From Isochrysis galbana (taxonomy: Eukaryota > Haptophyta > Isochrysidales > Isochrysidaceae): a DNA stretch of 64,000 bases. How positions within the stretch are numbered: the first letter of the stretch is position 1; every line of letters begins with the position of its first letter. Below are positions 43,203 to 57,253 of the stretch, piece by piece. The translations under genes and the position numbers were made by a program. The notes under the pieces were generated by a model. It did no database searches. It saw only the letters and a program-made list of their open reading frames with translations, and was not told the origin of the DNA. The DNA is taken from positions 5,494,407-5,558,406 of the forward strand of contig CM030932.1 in the NCBI GenBank assembly GCA_018136815.1, given 5' to 3'.

Positions 43203-43562
43203 GTGATGCAGGTGGAGGAGGAAGATGAACAAGTTAGGGGTTCAATGAAGAAGCGCAGGGTCAGTTTCAGCGGCGACGTGCTCCGTGATGTTCTTGCCGG
43301 TCTCATGAGTGGGTTGTCGTACTCAGCGTACGCGCGCTTGTGCATCACACAGCAACGCCTGCCCATGTCCTCGCCCACTTTCCGACGGCACGTCATGACC
43401 ATAGGCGAAGTGCTGAATGCCGCGGTGCCATTCAACACACAGACCCAAAAACGTTTTCGCGCTCGTGCGAAATTGACGTCGACCACAAAAGTGCACCACA
43501 GGTCGCGCTGTGCGACGCGCGCCTGCGTTCCCCGGGCACGGTTACCCCCGGACAGGCAGTAT
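43203..43562 (+). pseudogene. Unrecognised mobile-element ORF
   Basis: MKKRRVSFSGDVLRDVLAGL, then MSGLSYSAYARLCI and PMSSPTFRRHVMTIGEVLNA: helical, with the SY-x-AY-x-x-L and S-x-x-TF-x-R-H pattern often seen near the start of transposases. It ends in the repeat shared with 13495-13615, so it is a truncated element gene. Family not assigned. Confidence 0.4.
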
Positions 43563-43789
43563 AGAGGGACGAACCAAATGTGCTAGGAATGGATACTAAC
43601 AAGTAACGAGTATGATGATGCTCCCCACCATGGGTGGTTCCAAGGTAAGATTTCCGAAAGTAAAGGAACGAGGGGGGGGGCGAGAAAGAGGGTAGGGTAG
43701 AGGCTATGGCGATGACAGCGGCGTCCCGGTGAGGAGAGGGATAGCGGATAGTATCTTAGCGGGCGCACCTTCACGAATCCCCCCCCCCC

Positions 43790-44000
43790 CCCCCGTGAGT
43801 CGTTCGACGTAGACGTAGATCGTCGTGGGTCGGCCGCCTCACTGGGGTATTCCTCATTGTAATTTGTAGGGAGTCATAATCATAATGGGAGCCGGGGGCC
43901 TGCGTTGGGGGGAGATTAGAAGGGATAAATACGTGTGTGTGTCTGAGGTATCAGCACGCGTCAAGGTGTACGGGCAAGTGCGCTGAGGCTGGGCACCGTG
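43790..44000 (+). repeat. R6 repeat copy
   Basis: C tract (43780-43795) then GTCG..CGACGTAG, GGAGTCATAATCATAATGGG, AGGTATCAGCACGCGTCAAG and GTGCGCTGAGG; pairs with 48110-48340. Both encode, on the minus strand, a similar short peptide (PQRTCPYTLTRADTSDTHTY here). Confidence 0.7.
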
Positions 44001-44375
44001 ATAATACCGGTACCGGGCTAGTGGCAGTAGTGGCACGTGGTATTAACACTCAGATGGTTTATTATTATGACATGATGATATGGTCATTATTGGTCTCGAT
44101 ACGCCCAGACACCCCACCCCCTCGTCTGAGCGCTCGGCCCCCGTAACCGGGCGATCCTTGTGCGCACTGCACTGTATGGCTCGGACATCATGTATTTCAA
44201 TGCGAATTATTGATCCCGGTTGCACTTCACATTCGCCCGAAGAGGGAGATTAGAGTATCGGGACAGTGCAACGTTCCCCATCAATCTCACCGCGCACAAG
44301 CTTCTTACCCTAGATGGCCGGTGGCAATGTTGATGAGGCACCCATCGCATATTTGCGATGGTGGAAGGTGAAACC
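44001..44375. other. 3' flank of UGP
   Basis: No gene seen. ATTATTATGACATGATGATATGGTCATTATTGG at 44060 is AT-rich. Confidence 0.4.
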
Positions 44376-46616
44376 TCAGAGCTCAACAACTTTGTCGGAG
44401 TAGGTACCCGCCTTCAGCACCTTCTTTGAGGTGCCGGTGTTCTTGACCGTGACAACGCCCTTGAAGACAACGCCTTTGGCCAGTTCGACTGGCCCCTCGA
44501 TAACGAGCTTGTCGCACCCGACAAGAGAGGGGGCGCCGTTGGGAATGAGTTCATTGAGCTGATCCACAAACTTGTAGATGCCGTCTAGCTTCACATTAGG
44601 CGGCACACCCTTGCGCGATGGCTGAAGCTCCATGCGGAAGTCAGGCGTCACGGTGTAAGCGTCCGAAGCAAGGGTCAGCAGGTCGGCTGTCGTCTTGACC
44701 GGAGCGAAGCGAGAGCGTGGGATGAGGATCGCCTTGGCGCCGGGGAAGCATTCAATCGCTGCCCCCATGGCTGTCTCGAGCTGCAACACCTGTCATAGAG
44801 AGATGCATGCAAGGCCGTCACTGCTTGACCAAGAGAGGCTGACAACACGGGCCTGCGATTATGGGGTTACACACTGTCCGAGTATCAGTGGCGCGACGGC
44901 AAAAGTTCACCTTGGTCGACTTCTTGTCGCGCGGATCGACAGTCTTGGCATTCTTAATGACCGGTAGAGGGAGCAAGCCGCCTGCAGCGTCAAAGGCCTT
45001 CTTCAAAGCAGGTAGATTCACCCACAAGTTGTTGGTGTTAAAGAATTTATACTTGCGGACGTTCTGGAATTCATCCTCATCCTCTTCTGGGCACTGCGCC
45101 GCTTCGCGAAGCAAAAGGCCCCCCGACATTTTGGAGCGAGCCAGGTGGCCACCCTTCTTATCAGCATCCGTGCGAGATGCAACCTACGGTAAAGAGATCG
45201 AGGAGCACGGGAAGAACTCAATGAGAAGAGGCGCTCAACCGCCGGTATCGCGTGAGGTGTTGATGGTACCATGCAATTATTTCGCGGCTGGGTGGCCTGT
45301 ACAGTACCTCCATGGCGAACGGCGCCTTAGAGTCCGCAAACCATGTGAGGAGTTTCAGGTCCATCGTGGCGCCAAGATTATCCGAATTAGAGACGAACAT
45401 GTACTCATATCTGCGAGGCATGAACATCAACGGGACGCATGGGAGAAGACCCTCCTCCGGCGCGCGTGAGCCCGGCCCTGATTCCTGACAGCTCGGAACA
45501 ACCACACATTCTTTCGAGAGTCTTTCTTTCAAGAGCAAGCCCGATATTTGACGCCTCTAATGGAGAGTCAGTGTACTAATGACATGTAAGATGGAGGTAG
45601 AGTTCGTAGTGGCCAGGCGACATACCCTTCAGAAAGGAGCTTGTCAAGCGTGCCCGAGCCAACCAGAGCAGGATACAGATCACCATGTCCCGGCGGGCAC
45701 CACTCGTGAGAAGGATTGTCTGGCCACGTCGCCGGTGTCAGGTCAGCAGCGACGACCTGTACAGACGAAAAGAGGCTCAAGACACCTAGCACACATCGCC
45801 TCCCTCGCCTCCCCCCCCCCCCCCCTCTCGGCCATTCCAATCCCTTCAACCCAGAGCCTCGCCTTAGGTGCAGCGTTCTGCACGAATTCGAGCGGAATTT
45901 TGCCCGTCTGCAGGTTAGGGTATGAGGAAAGGAAAGCGATGGTGTCCTTGGAAGTTGAGAACGAGTTCATCAACATGAATGCAAGGTCAACACCAAATGT
46001 TTTGCGCATATGAAGCACCTAGGCATAGACGAGCAAGAGGAATCAAGCGGAGAGAGCCCTGTCCAATGAACTTTAGCGCAGTATGCTGTCACGGCACGTC
46101 ACCGCAGGTAAGGGCAAAACTTCATTAGCATCCAATGGGCTCCATGTGCAACTGTGAAAGACGCACTTGCTTAGCAATGAAGTCGAGGAAGGTGAGCTTA
46201 GTCTTACCATCGCCGCGGACTGACAAGAGCGACTTGGCCTGTTCAAGTCCCATGCCAGTACCGAGGCCCCCATTGAGCTTCAGCACAACCGTCTTCTCGA
46301 GGAGCTTAGGGTTCTCGTAATTGAGCGACTCATAGGTGGGCAGCTCATTGACCGGCTCGATAGCGCTCTCTTCCAGAAAGAGCGACTTTCCCGAGGTCAG
46401 CTGCTCGAAATTGTACTCAAAAGCGCGGATGGCGGTGGCGCTCAGCCCCTTGGCCACCATCTTCGCCTCAAATGCAGGCCAGTTGCGGTGCTTGCCGGAG
46501 CTGCCTCCGCGGATGCGTAAGCTGACGGCGAGTGGCAGCAGCCAACAGACCACCAGGGCGAGCATCACAGTGGAGGAGCCGTTCTGGCTGATGCTCTCGT
46601 AGGTGCGTTCGACCAT
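44376..46616 (-). CDS. UGP: UTP-glucose-1-phosphate uridylyltransferase with N-terminal signal
   Basis: Six exons on the minus strand: 46616-46167, 46018-45851, 45756-45626, 45410-45308, 45183-44911 and 44789-44376; all junctions GT-AG and in frame (512 residues). Makes UDP-glucose from UTP and glucose-1-phosphate. Hallmarks: LKLNGGLGTGMG (113-123) with the AK of LEQAKSLL, EWCPPGHGDLYPAL, YMFVSNSDNLGAT, NTNNLWVNL, LQLETAMGAAIECFPGA and FAPVKTTADLL. The start is uncertain: the ATG at 46616 gives MVERTYES; another lies at 46664. Residues 18-32 (MLALVVCWLLPLAVS) form a strong hydrophobic core followed by LRIRGGSSGK, so this copy looks like a signal-peptide or plastid-targeted isoform rather than the usual cytosolic one. 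One donor (GTTGAA, after 45851) is weak but keeps the conserved core in frame. Confidence 0.92.
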
Positions 46617-46659
46617 CGAGGGTGGGGGGATAGGCGCCGGCGGCGGTGACCTTCCGAAC

Positions 46660-46920
46660 CTCATGGCGGGGGGAGAGAGGGTGTGGCCGTGCCGGGAGGC
46701 GATGGGGAAGCACAAGCGAGTAAATGAAGAGAGGGTAGGGAGAGCAAGCGTGAAGAGAAGAGGGGCTGGGAGAGAAAGAGGTTCTGCGGGAGAGTAGAGA
46801 AGAGAGAGAGAGGAGAGGAGCGGGAATCGGGAAGTGAGAGAGAGAGATGAGAGCGAGAGAGAGGATCGAGAGAGAAGAGAGGGAGTGACGAGGCAAGAGA
46901 GCGAGACAAGAGATAAGAGA
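46660..46920. repeat. GA-rich purine tract
   Basis: Long run of GAGAG, GAGAGGAG and AGAGAGCG on the plus strand, immediately upstream of UGP. It is polypyrimidine on the gene's strand and could be a CT-rich leader. Confidence 0.6.
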
Positions 46921-47645
46921 ACTACCCCTGGTCATAGGAGTAGAGAGATGCAACACAAATTATTCGATGAGTACTCGTAGGCCGGGAGGAGGACAATTCA
47001 TTGTCCCCAACAATTGGGAGACAAATCTCATCTAGAGGAGGCCCCTCGCGGCGACTAGTCTCTAAATGGGATACCCCCTTCCGGTATTTTTGTCGAACTT
47101 GCAGTTCTGTTGTCGCATCTAGCATCTAGCGGTGCTAGATCGTGAGGCAGGTCTCAAGGCTCAAGGCTGGTCCAGGAGAGAGTTTCGATTCAACCCTAGG
47201 AGAACCCAAAAATTTCGTTTCGATAACTTGATGGCTTCTGAGCATCTTTATTGAGCCTGGAAGGCCCAAATTTCAAGCTCGTTTCTCGTTTCTCGTTTCG
47301 ATTTGGAATTTGCTTGCTGTTCTTGCTGTTGCTCTTTTGCTTTTGCTTCTCGATTTTCTCGAGCGCCGCCGCGGCGGCGGCGGCGTAGGCGCATAGGGGT
47401 AGGCATCTCGCAACTCAACCTACTTTTATAAGTGGGGGTCAATGGGGGCCTCGCGCCCCCCCCACTCTCCATCGCGGACACCCCCCGAGGTGGGACCGTA
47501 CACTCAACCCCAGCCCCTGCTCTTTGGCAGGGGCAGGACACTCATCATTCCTGCCCAGACCCTCAGGGGGCGCGGGCCGCGAGCCGCACTCCCACGCCCG
47601 CATTGGCATTGGGCCTGCCCTCGAGCTGACTCCCCCCCTGTCCCT
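46921..47645. other. Intergenic
   Basis: (GCG)n-like run at 47370-47390. No gene recognised. Confidence 0.45.
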
Positions 47646-47649
47646 GGTC

Positions 47650-47905
47650 GCTGGTCGCCAGGCATACAGGGGCCTTTGGGAGGCTCCCATGGCCAGCGAG
47701 GCGAGCGTGGGAGAGGCAAGGGGGGCCAGGGGCTGAGCCCCAGCCTCCTCTGCCCCCTGAGCTGCCCTTGCTGGCCCTCTGGGAGCCCCCACAGGACCTC
47801 TGAGAGCAGGTCAGGGCGCGCCGCATGGCGACGCGCCGCAGGGACTTCGAGGGGTGAGAGTGGAGAGAGGGAGAGGGGGGGATTTGCACCCCCCCCGATG
47901 GAGTG
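47650..47905 (-). repeat. R2-like divergent copy
   Basis: Shares GAGGCGAGCGTGGGAGAGGC, CCCAGCCTCCTCTGCCCCCT and the flanking architecture with R2, but the ends differ. Confidence 0.55.
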
Positions 47906-48109
47906 CGGTTAGAAATAGGCCCCGTTTGCGTTAGCAAACGGGTAGGGGGCGGCCGGCGACAGGCGGGAGAGAGAAGGGAGTGGCTCAAGATCGAGGAGAG
48001 TATCCTGAAGGTGGCACAGGCTACTCGACTCGCAGTCATTTATTTCTCGAGAACTGCTCACGGCGCGAGCTGGTAAGTAAGGGCCGATCCTCTTTGTTGT
48101 TTGTTGACG

Positions 48110-48340
48110 AGAGGTTCCTCCCCCCCCCCCCCCCGGTGCTTTTTCCCGGAGAGTCGCCCGACGTAGGTCGGTCCGCCTCAATGGGTTTTCCCCCATTTTA
48201 ACTTGTGGGGAGTTAGAATGGGAGCCGGGAGCCGGGGGCTTGCGAGGGGGGAGATTCGAAGGGGGGCATAGGTGTATGTGTCTGTGGCATCAACACGCGC
48301 CAAGGTGTGCGGGCAGGTGCGCTGAGGGTTGTCGTATTGT
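48110..48340 (+). repeat. R6 repeat copy
   Basis: Second copy (see 43790-44000): C tract at 48119-48134, GTTAGAATGGGAGCCGGG, GGCATCAACACGCGCCAAGG. Confidence 0.7.
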
Positions 48341-51617
<3,277 letters not shown>

Positions 51618-52227
51618 AGGTTGGTGTGAGGCATTCGCCTCCTTGTCTCTCATGCCAACTGGGGCAAGAGAAGAGAAGTGATCACACACCTCCTGCAACC
51701 GGGATGGGATTGAATGGGCCATGGAGAGGCGAGAGAGGGAGGGAAAGGTGGCGCAGATCCTTGTCTGACAGTATCGGCGGGACCGTGTATCGGGGACGTC
51801 AATGAGCTCGGTAGGGCGTTGGAGTGGGAATCCTGGCTTGCCAAGAAGATATGGTACGGTGTATATATCCCCCAAAGTCGCCAAAATGCGCTTTCCCTGT
51901 GGATCGAGTACTTGTGGGAGGGTACGGTTAGGCCTCAAACCCCAAGCTACATGAATTATCGATTTGTAGTATGTAGAAACGCGATTGTAATGCGTAGATG
52001 TAGATGTTAATTGTTATCTGCAGCAACAACAATGAAGCGCGCAACCCACATTATGAAATTTTGTTAGCCTCTTGGCAGCTAAAGGCATGCCCTTTCTGTA
52101 TCCCATCCATTGAGCAGGTATGAAGGAGCCTGCGTCGACAACGGAAGACCCGAAAACAATGCCATCGACAGATTTCCCTGCATCTCGTCGACGCAACGGT
52201 CGCAATCGAAGGATCATGCCACAGATA
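51618..52227. other. Convergent intergenic region
   Basis: 3' flanks of DIM1 and SF-assemblin. No repeat or gene evident. Confidence 0.5.
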
Positions 52228-53172
52228 TCAACGGCGAGGTCTTTGCCCCTCAACAGGTGGAAGTGGTCCCGAATTTGGATGCTGATGATTGACAAGCATG
52301 AGACCACCTTGCAACGCCTTGGCGTACTGTTCGAGCGATTCCACAAAATTCCTTTCGGCGCCCACACGGTGCAGCGTCTCCTTCTTGATGTTCATGGTCG
52401 CTGTCACCATTCGTGCAATCATCTCCTCCTTGAATATTTGGTTGGGCTTCTCCGAGATCCGTGCCGTTGCGTCATTTTCGTCACGCAAGTGGCCTAAAGT
52501 AGATTCACGCTTGGCCCTCTCATCGTCAATCAGCCGTCCCATACCGTCGTTCTCGTCGATTATCTTCTTCAGAATGAGGGCTTCACGCTCTAGCCGCTCC
52601 ACTTTTGACACCTCCAACTGCCCCTGCAAGTCCTCAACCTGCTTCAGCAGCCGCAACCTCTCTCGATCGATGGCGGCATTTCGACGATCACGCTCGTCGG
52701 CGATGTCTTGCTCTGCCACTTCGAGGCGCTGATGCCATGCCGCGATTCGGGAGGGAATGTCCGGGGCGAGTTCTGCGATCTGTGCCTTGTACATTGCCGC
52801 AAGCGAATCCACCTGTGCCTGAAGATTGGTCTCTACCAGCCCAAACATCTCGATGCGGCGCTGTTGCTCTGTGACGAGCGAGCGCTGGATTCGCTGTATC
52901 CATCTCTCAATCCCCGTTAGCCGGTCTTCCTGCGTCTCATACACCTCCTGCACCCCCTGCTCGAGCTCCTCATAGAAGGGCACAAAGCGCTGTGTCATGT
53001 CCTCAAGGTCACTCACCTTCGGCCGGGCCTCGCGCGAAATAGTGGCGCGGCTAATGTTATCCATGGTCGTGGCCGCCGCGCTGGCTGCCCGTCCTGATGG
53101 CGCTGGCGCAAGCCGCACCGTCGGCCGCGAGGCGCGCGTCGAGAGGGCGGAGGCCGCCATGGTCGCGGACAT
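52228..53172 (-). CDS. SF-assemblin / beta-giardin family protein
   Basis: 314 residues, single exon. Coiled-coil protein of striated microtubule-associated fibres (basal-body roots in flagellates). A Ser/Ala/Pro-rich basic head (1-50) precedes a long rod (about 55-300) with the family pattern: LEDMTQRFVPFYEELEQGVQ, RLTGIERWIQRIQRSL, ERLEREALILKKIIDENDGM, RLIDDERAKRESTLGHLRDE. Head plus rod length matches the family. It implies a flagellate stage. Confidence 0.9.
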   Translation of the reverse strand: MSATMAASALSTRASRPTVRLAPAPSGRAASAAATTMDNISRATISREARPKVSDLEDMTQRFVPFYEELEQGVQEVYETQEDRLTGIERWIQRIQRSLVTEQQRRIEMFGLVETNLQAQVDSLAAMYKAQIAELAPDIPSRIAAWHQRLEVAEQDIADERDRRNAAIDRERLRLLKQVEDLQGQLEVSKVERLEREALILKKIIDENDGMGRLIDDERAKRESTLGHLRDENDATARISEKPNQIFKEEMIARMVTATMNIKKETLHRVGAERNFVESLEQYAKALQGGLMLVNHQHPNSGPLPPVEGQRPRR

Positions 53173-53696
53173 CTGCCCCCGCAGTTGGAAACAGCCCGCA
53201 CCCCACCTCCCCGGTTTCGCTCTTGCTTACTCTAGTCGTCCCGTTTTCAATCAGAACAGTAAGACAAAAATAGCCCGTTCACCTTTTCAGGGGGTGTTAC
53301 AGAGGGCTTGTAGGAGTTTGGCGTAAAGCGAGTACTGTGCGTTTCCGCTCGTCCCCCCTCCAGGAGTAAACACCCGTATTGCTCCCCCCCCCCCCCCCCC
53401 CCCCTCCCCAGGGGGAAGATGGCTCTGACCGTTGACCGTTGACCGTTGACCGCTAGCTGACGGACTCTAACTCTAACAGTGACAGCTGACGGACTCTAAC
53501 AGTGACAGTGACAGCGGTGAGAGTGAGGAGGAAGGAGAGGGAGGGGCGAGGGGCAGAATGTGGGAGTCGTCAGACGGCGAACAGGATGAGGGAGCGTCAT
53601 CGCTGGCTGGTGAGGATGAGTGATGAGTATAGGGGTGTGTGGTGTGTGGCGTGTTGCCGTGGTCGCCCTCCAGTAGCCAGTAGGCAATAGGCAATA
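53173..53696. other. Upstream of SF-assemblin
   Basis: C tract at 53383-53404; GACCGTTGACCGTTGACCGC and GACAGTGACAG short tandem runs at 53425-53515. Nothing coding. Confidence 0.5.
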
Positions 53697-54762
53697 AAAA
53701 AAAACCTTTTAATATTCTCGCCTCCCCCGTGGCACTGACTCGCATATTCGTAGCCACGCCCCCTTCCCTTCCTCACCCTCATTCCCCGCCTTGCGGCAAC
53801 TCCCCTCGTGCTCTACTTAGGGGCTCGGGATATGTGGGGGGTCCGAGCGGAGCTGTGTGCACTTGTCCTCAGCGGCGTGTTCTCCGCTCCCTCCTGTGCC
53901 ACTGAGTGACCTGTTTGTTTTTAGAGTTGTTCCATGGCCCCTTGGCTTTGTGTGCGCGGCGTTCCTCTTAGATGACCTATAGTGATCGATCGCGTTCTTA
54001 GATGGTAAGTTCCCTCGGGCCGACGCTTCATGTTATGCGAGAAGGTGCGGGACTTCTACCGTCCCCGCTCTGACACTTGTGACTTCCAATACCCCCCCCC
54101 TCCTCCGCGCCAAAAGGCGCGGGACTTCGACCGTCCCCATTGTGACTAACATGTATATATGCGGGGGGTAATTTCCCCCCGTGTTCGGGTGGTGCACTGG
54201 GACTTTTGATGGCCCGCACCTTAGTCTTTCAGCGAGGCCAAGTGCTTTTGCTACGAGGCGGGTGTTTTCGCTCAGTTTTAGTCTACCTTTCTCGTTTTCA
54301 ATGAATACGGGGGCGCTGAGTTCTAGCGATTTCTTGAGTTTGGGCTTTCTCCCTTGAGCGGCTTTGTGCGTGCGTGCAGAGCAGTGCGCTTTTGGCGGGG
54401 TGAGGCCCCTGACTAATGTAGTGAATCTCACTAGTGTAGACTCTAGGATAGGTATGTAGTGGTATTCGTGTGACTCAAATTCTACTCTGTAGAAGTCTCT
54501 TAGTATGTATTTCCACGCTATCACGTATAGTGCTTTTAGGCTTTCGGGAGTGTTCGTACCAGGATATGCAAATCTATCCTTTATTTTCTGTGTGCGTGTC
54601 CTGTACCGGGATCGCGCTCACCTGCTCGGCCTCTGCGGGCGGACGCGGTCGCTTCGCCAGCGACAGCTCCATGGGTGCTGGGGGGGCGCCCGCGGCGGGG
54701 GACCCGAAGGAGAGGTGGGGAGCGGCGGCGCGCTCCATGGCGACCAACTATAAAGTTAGTTG
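53697..54762 (+). mobile_element. R5 element with 18-bp target duplication
   Basis: 1066 bp, from the AACCTTTTAATATTCTCGCC end to GACCAACTATAAAGTTAGTT. Flanked by AGTAGGCAATAGGCAATA at 53679-53696 and 54763-54780 (18 bp, identical; the sequence is itself part of a short GGCAATA tandem). Carries the R5 ORF on the minus strand. Confidence 0.8.
54033..54600 (-). CDS. R5 element ORF
   Basis: Open minus-strand frame of about 185 codons: KIKDRFAYPGTNTPESLKAL, VIAWKYILRDFYRVEFESHE, ESTLVRFTTLVRG, GRKPKLKKSLELSAPVFIEN, KLSENTRLVAKALGL, ending in two GTVEVP(R/H)LLA repeats. Homologues: 36229-36645 (divergent) and about 25370-25545 (frameshifted). No known domain is recognised. The internal ATG gives 163 residues; the frame stays open further upstream. 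Confidence 0.5.
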
Positions 54763-54780
54763 AGTAGGCAATAGGCAATA

Positions 54781-55406
54781 GGCAATAGGCTAGAATAGAC
54801 AATAGATAGGCAATAGGGCGGTCAAACAGCAAACAGGGGCATTTTAACTATTAGTAAGGGTTGGGTTGCATCTTTTGACCGTGGCGCGATTTTCCAGCCG
54901 GGGAACGAGCCTCAGCCGGAGATCATAAACCCCAGCCGGAGACCATAAACAGCTACATTGTCATTGCCAAAGTTGCATTTGTCAATGCGATTGTTAATTG
55001 TCTAGGAACAAGTAATGGCACACACACTCAGTCTCATAAACATAGGGGATAGGCTACTACAGCTGCTTGGCGCCCCACAGTCTGGCCACCGCCGCCTCCT
55101 CTGTCTTCCGCCTGCGGCTTCGCACCTGCGCTCCCATCTCCGCCTCCGCTTCTTCTTCAGTCAGCCAAGGCGGCATGGCTCGACTCGTATGTGACGCGGA
55201 GCCGCGCCATCTTGCGCGCTCGCATCACCTCCGCGGAATCAGGCGAAGAGGGAGGAAGGGCCACGCCACACGGGGGGCTAAGAAGAACCGAAGAAGGGCC
55301 GCTGCTGCTTCCTGAACCCCGCTTGGCGTAATCGCGTGCATGGTGCTTTGGTGACTCTAGAAACTGGTGGCCGGGCAATTACAATTACAGGCATGCAACG
55401 CCATCG
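54781..55406. other. Intergenic with R8 copy
   Basis: GGCAATA tandem at 54765-54812, R8 at 54815-54895 and CAGCCGGAGA.CATAAAC repeats at 54895-54950. 55060-55320 is GC-rich and possibly contains an exon of the minus-strand gene below (LRVTYESSHAALAD). Confidence 0.4.
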
Positions 55407-55640
55407 TACCTGTGGTTTATGGCGCCATGCCAACGCCCACCGCCGCGACAATCTTCGTATTGCCGGTCGCGATATCGCTCATCGCGATATCGCTCATCGT
55501 GGTATCGCTCATCGCGATACTGCCCATCACGATACTGCCCGTCGCGATACTGCCCGTCGCGATAGCGCCCATCGACATACGACCTGTCACCGTACAACAA
55601 CTTGACGATGTCACCTCCAGGATGGTTTTCAAAGTACTAC
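55407..55640 (-). CDS. Exon with YRDGQ pentapeptide repeats
   Basis: Minus-strand exon bounded by an acceptor (TTTCTTGTAG at 55641) and a donor (CACAG|GTACGA at 55406): YFENHPGGDIVKLLYGDR, then seven repeats of the type Y-R-D-G-Q / Y-R-D-E-R, then CRGGGRWHGAINHR. Differences among the 15-bp units fall mainly in third codon positions of this frame (CGC/CGT, GAC/GAT, TAT/TAC), which supports translation on this strand. Flanking exons are not identified. Function unknown; such Tyr/Arg/Gly tracts occur in RNA-binding low-complexity proteins. Confidence 0.45.
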
Positions 55641-56024
55641 AAGAAAGTGAACACCCTACGCCCTCCTCGATGGCGCAAGGTCACCGAGTTGATCCCGTGC
55701 ACCTCCACCATGGCCACCAAGGAGGTTCAGACGGATCTTCCATCGGTGACCACAACGGAATTTGGGACGCAGCCCGACCTCCCCCCCCTAGCGCCGTTCC
55801 CCAGCGTCATGGCCACCAAGGAGGTTCAGACGGATCTCCCCTTGGTGACGACAACCGAAACTGGGACGCAGCCCGACACTCCTCCCCCAGCGCCGTCCCC
55901 GCGTCCCCCAGCGCCGTCCCCCAGCGAGGTTTCAGGAGTACCCGTGGAGGCACAGGCGCGTGAGGAGCGACGCGGCAGCCGCGAGCAAGGATCGGAGAAG
56001 CGCCGGCGCTCCGCACGCTCCTAG
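55602..56024 (+). CDS. ORF with duplicated 30-residue KEVQTD unit
   Basis: 140 residues: PPGWFSKYYKKVNTLRPPRW, then two units of MATKEVQTDLP.VTTTE.GTQ, and a Pro-rich then Arg/Glu-rich tail. Unit differences are mostly synonymous in this frame (CTT/CTC, CCA/CCC, ACC/ACG), suggesting real translation on the plus strand, but it overlaps the minus-strand exon above, so at most one model is complete. No family recognised. Confidence 0.35.
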   Translation: MTMSPPGWFSKYYKKVNTLRPPRWRKVTELIPCTSTMATKEVQTDLPSVTTTEFGTQPDLPPLAPFPSVMATKEVQTDLPLVTTTETGTQPDTPPPAPSPRPPAPSPSEVSGVPVEAQAREERRGSREQGSEKRRRSARS

Positions 56025-57253
56025 TGCCCCAGCGCGTTCGCTTTCGTGGTGGTGTGCGGCGGCTCCGGCGCAGCGGGAACGTAGAACGTAGCTAGCTAGC
56101 ATGGCGGCGGTAGTAAGTCGGTTGTAGGTGGTTGTGTCGGCCTGGGCTTGCTGTAGTTGATTGAAGTCTTGCAGCTGGTGCTTTCTAGTACCCAGATTAG
56201 CGAATGGACGGTGTTTCCCACTTCTTGACATTGTCGATGCCATTGTGCACTTTGCGCCCGTTCCGAGATCATAAAATGTGGTTTATGATCTCCGGCTGAG
56301 GCTCGTTTAAACACGCCCAAACAGGCATATTCTCGCCACCTCATCGATCCCAGCCTCGCGGCCGATGCCACCGAGCGAGAGGCGGTCCTAGCCTCTTGGG
56401 ACCGCCCTTTTTCCATGTCGCCGTACGAGGTGGCCTCGTTGTACAAGAGCTCCGACGATTTCGAGCTCATTCACGCCATCCTCAAGGGCGGGCTCTCTCG
56501 AGCCTCCTGTAAAAGGCCTTCCCGTTCTCCCGAGGAGCCCGTTCCGGGCTCCCCGGATGGACCGTGCGCCGCGCTAGCCGCCGGTGCGCCTCCGCGGCTC
56601 GTTTCCCAAGAGGAAACGAGCTTCGCTCCGACAGACGCACCGAGCCCCAAAGTAGAGCGCACGAGGGGACAAGGCCGCCGCAAGGCAGGTGGGAGGAAGC
56701 TCGTTGGACAGGTCAGCGGGGCATTCCAATAAATGGAAGACCGCCTCACTGACAATTGTGCGGCCCCGTATGCATGCAAAGAGCAGCATCGTCGGGCCAG
56801 CCTCGCCTACTGATGTTGGGGGGGGAAATGACCAGGGCCAAGGGTAGTGAGGGTGTAGGTGTAGAAAGATTGCTGCGTTATAGTAGTGGGGTCACGGCCG
56901 CATGTGCGTAACGAATATTACATGGTTTAAAAATGCACGTAGTTAATTTATTAGAATGCTCAAATGCTCTTCTTACTCATCCCTCATGGGTCCGTCTTTC
57001 ATCTTTTCATCTTTTCAGGTCCATGCATAACCACTAGCTGCGTCTCAAGCCCATGTTTGTGGACATCCGAAGCGCAGCGGGCGACATGGTGGGAGAGTGT
57101 CAGAAAATCTAGTCTGTGCCAACATTGGCCCATTAGGGACGTAATCAGCGGCTCGAGGCGTGCACGAGCAGCTCCGTACGTTTCGCACATATCATCCAAT
57201 ATGCACTTGTCAGCTGCTTATTTGCTCTCTTCCAATATGCACTTGCCAATTGC
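56025..57253. other. Intergenic with repeats
   Basis: R9 copy at 56545-56635; R3 tail fragment at 56825-56930 (GGGGTCACGGCCGCATGTGCG then CGAATATTACATGG). 57205-57260 has a duplicated CCAATATGCACTTG.C.....GCTTATTTGCTC of about 36 bp that reaches the FKBP stop codon. Confidence 0.5.
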
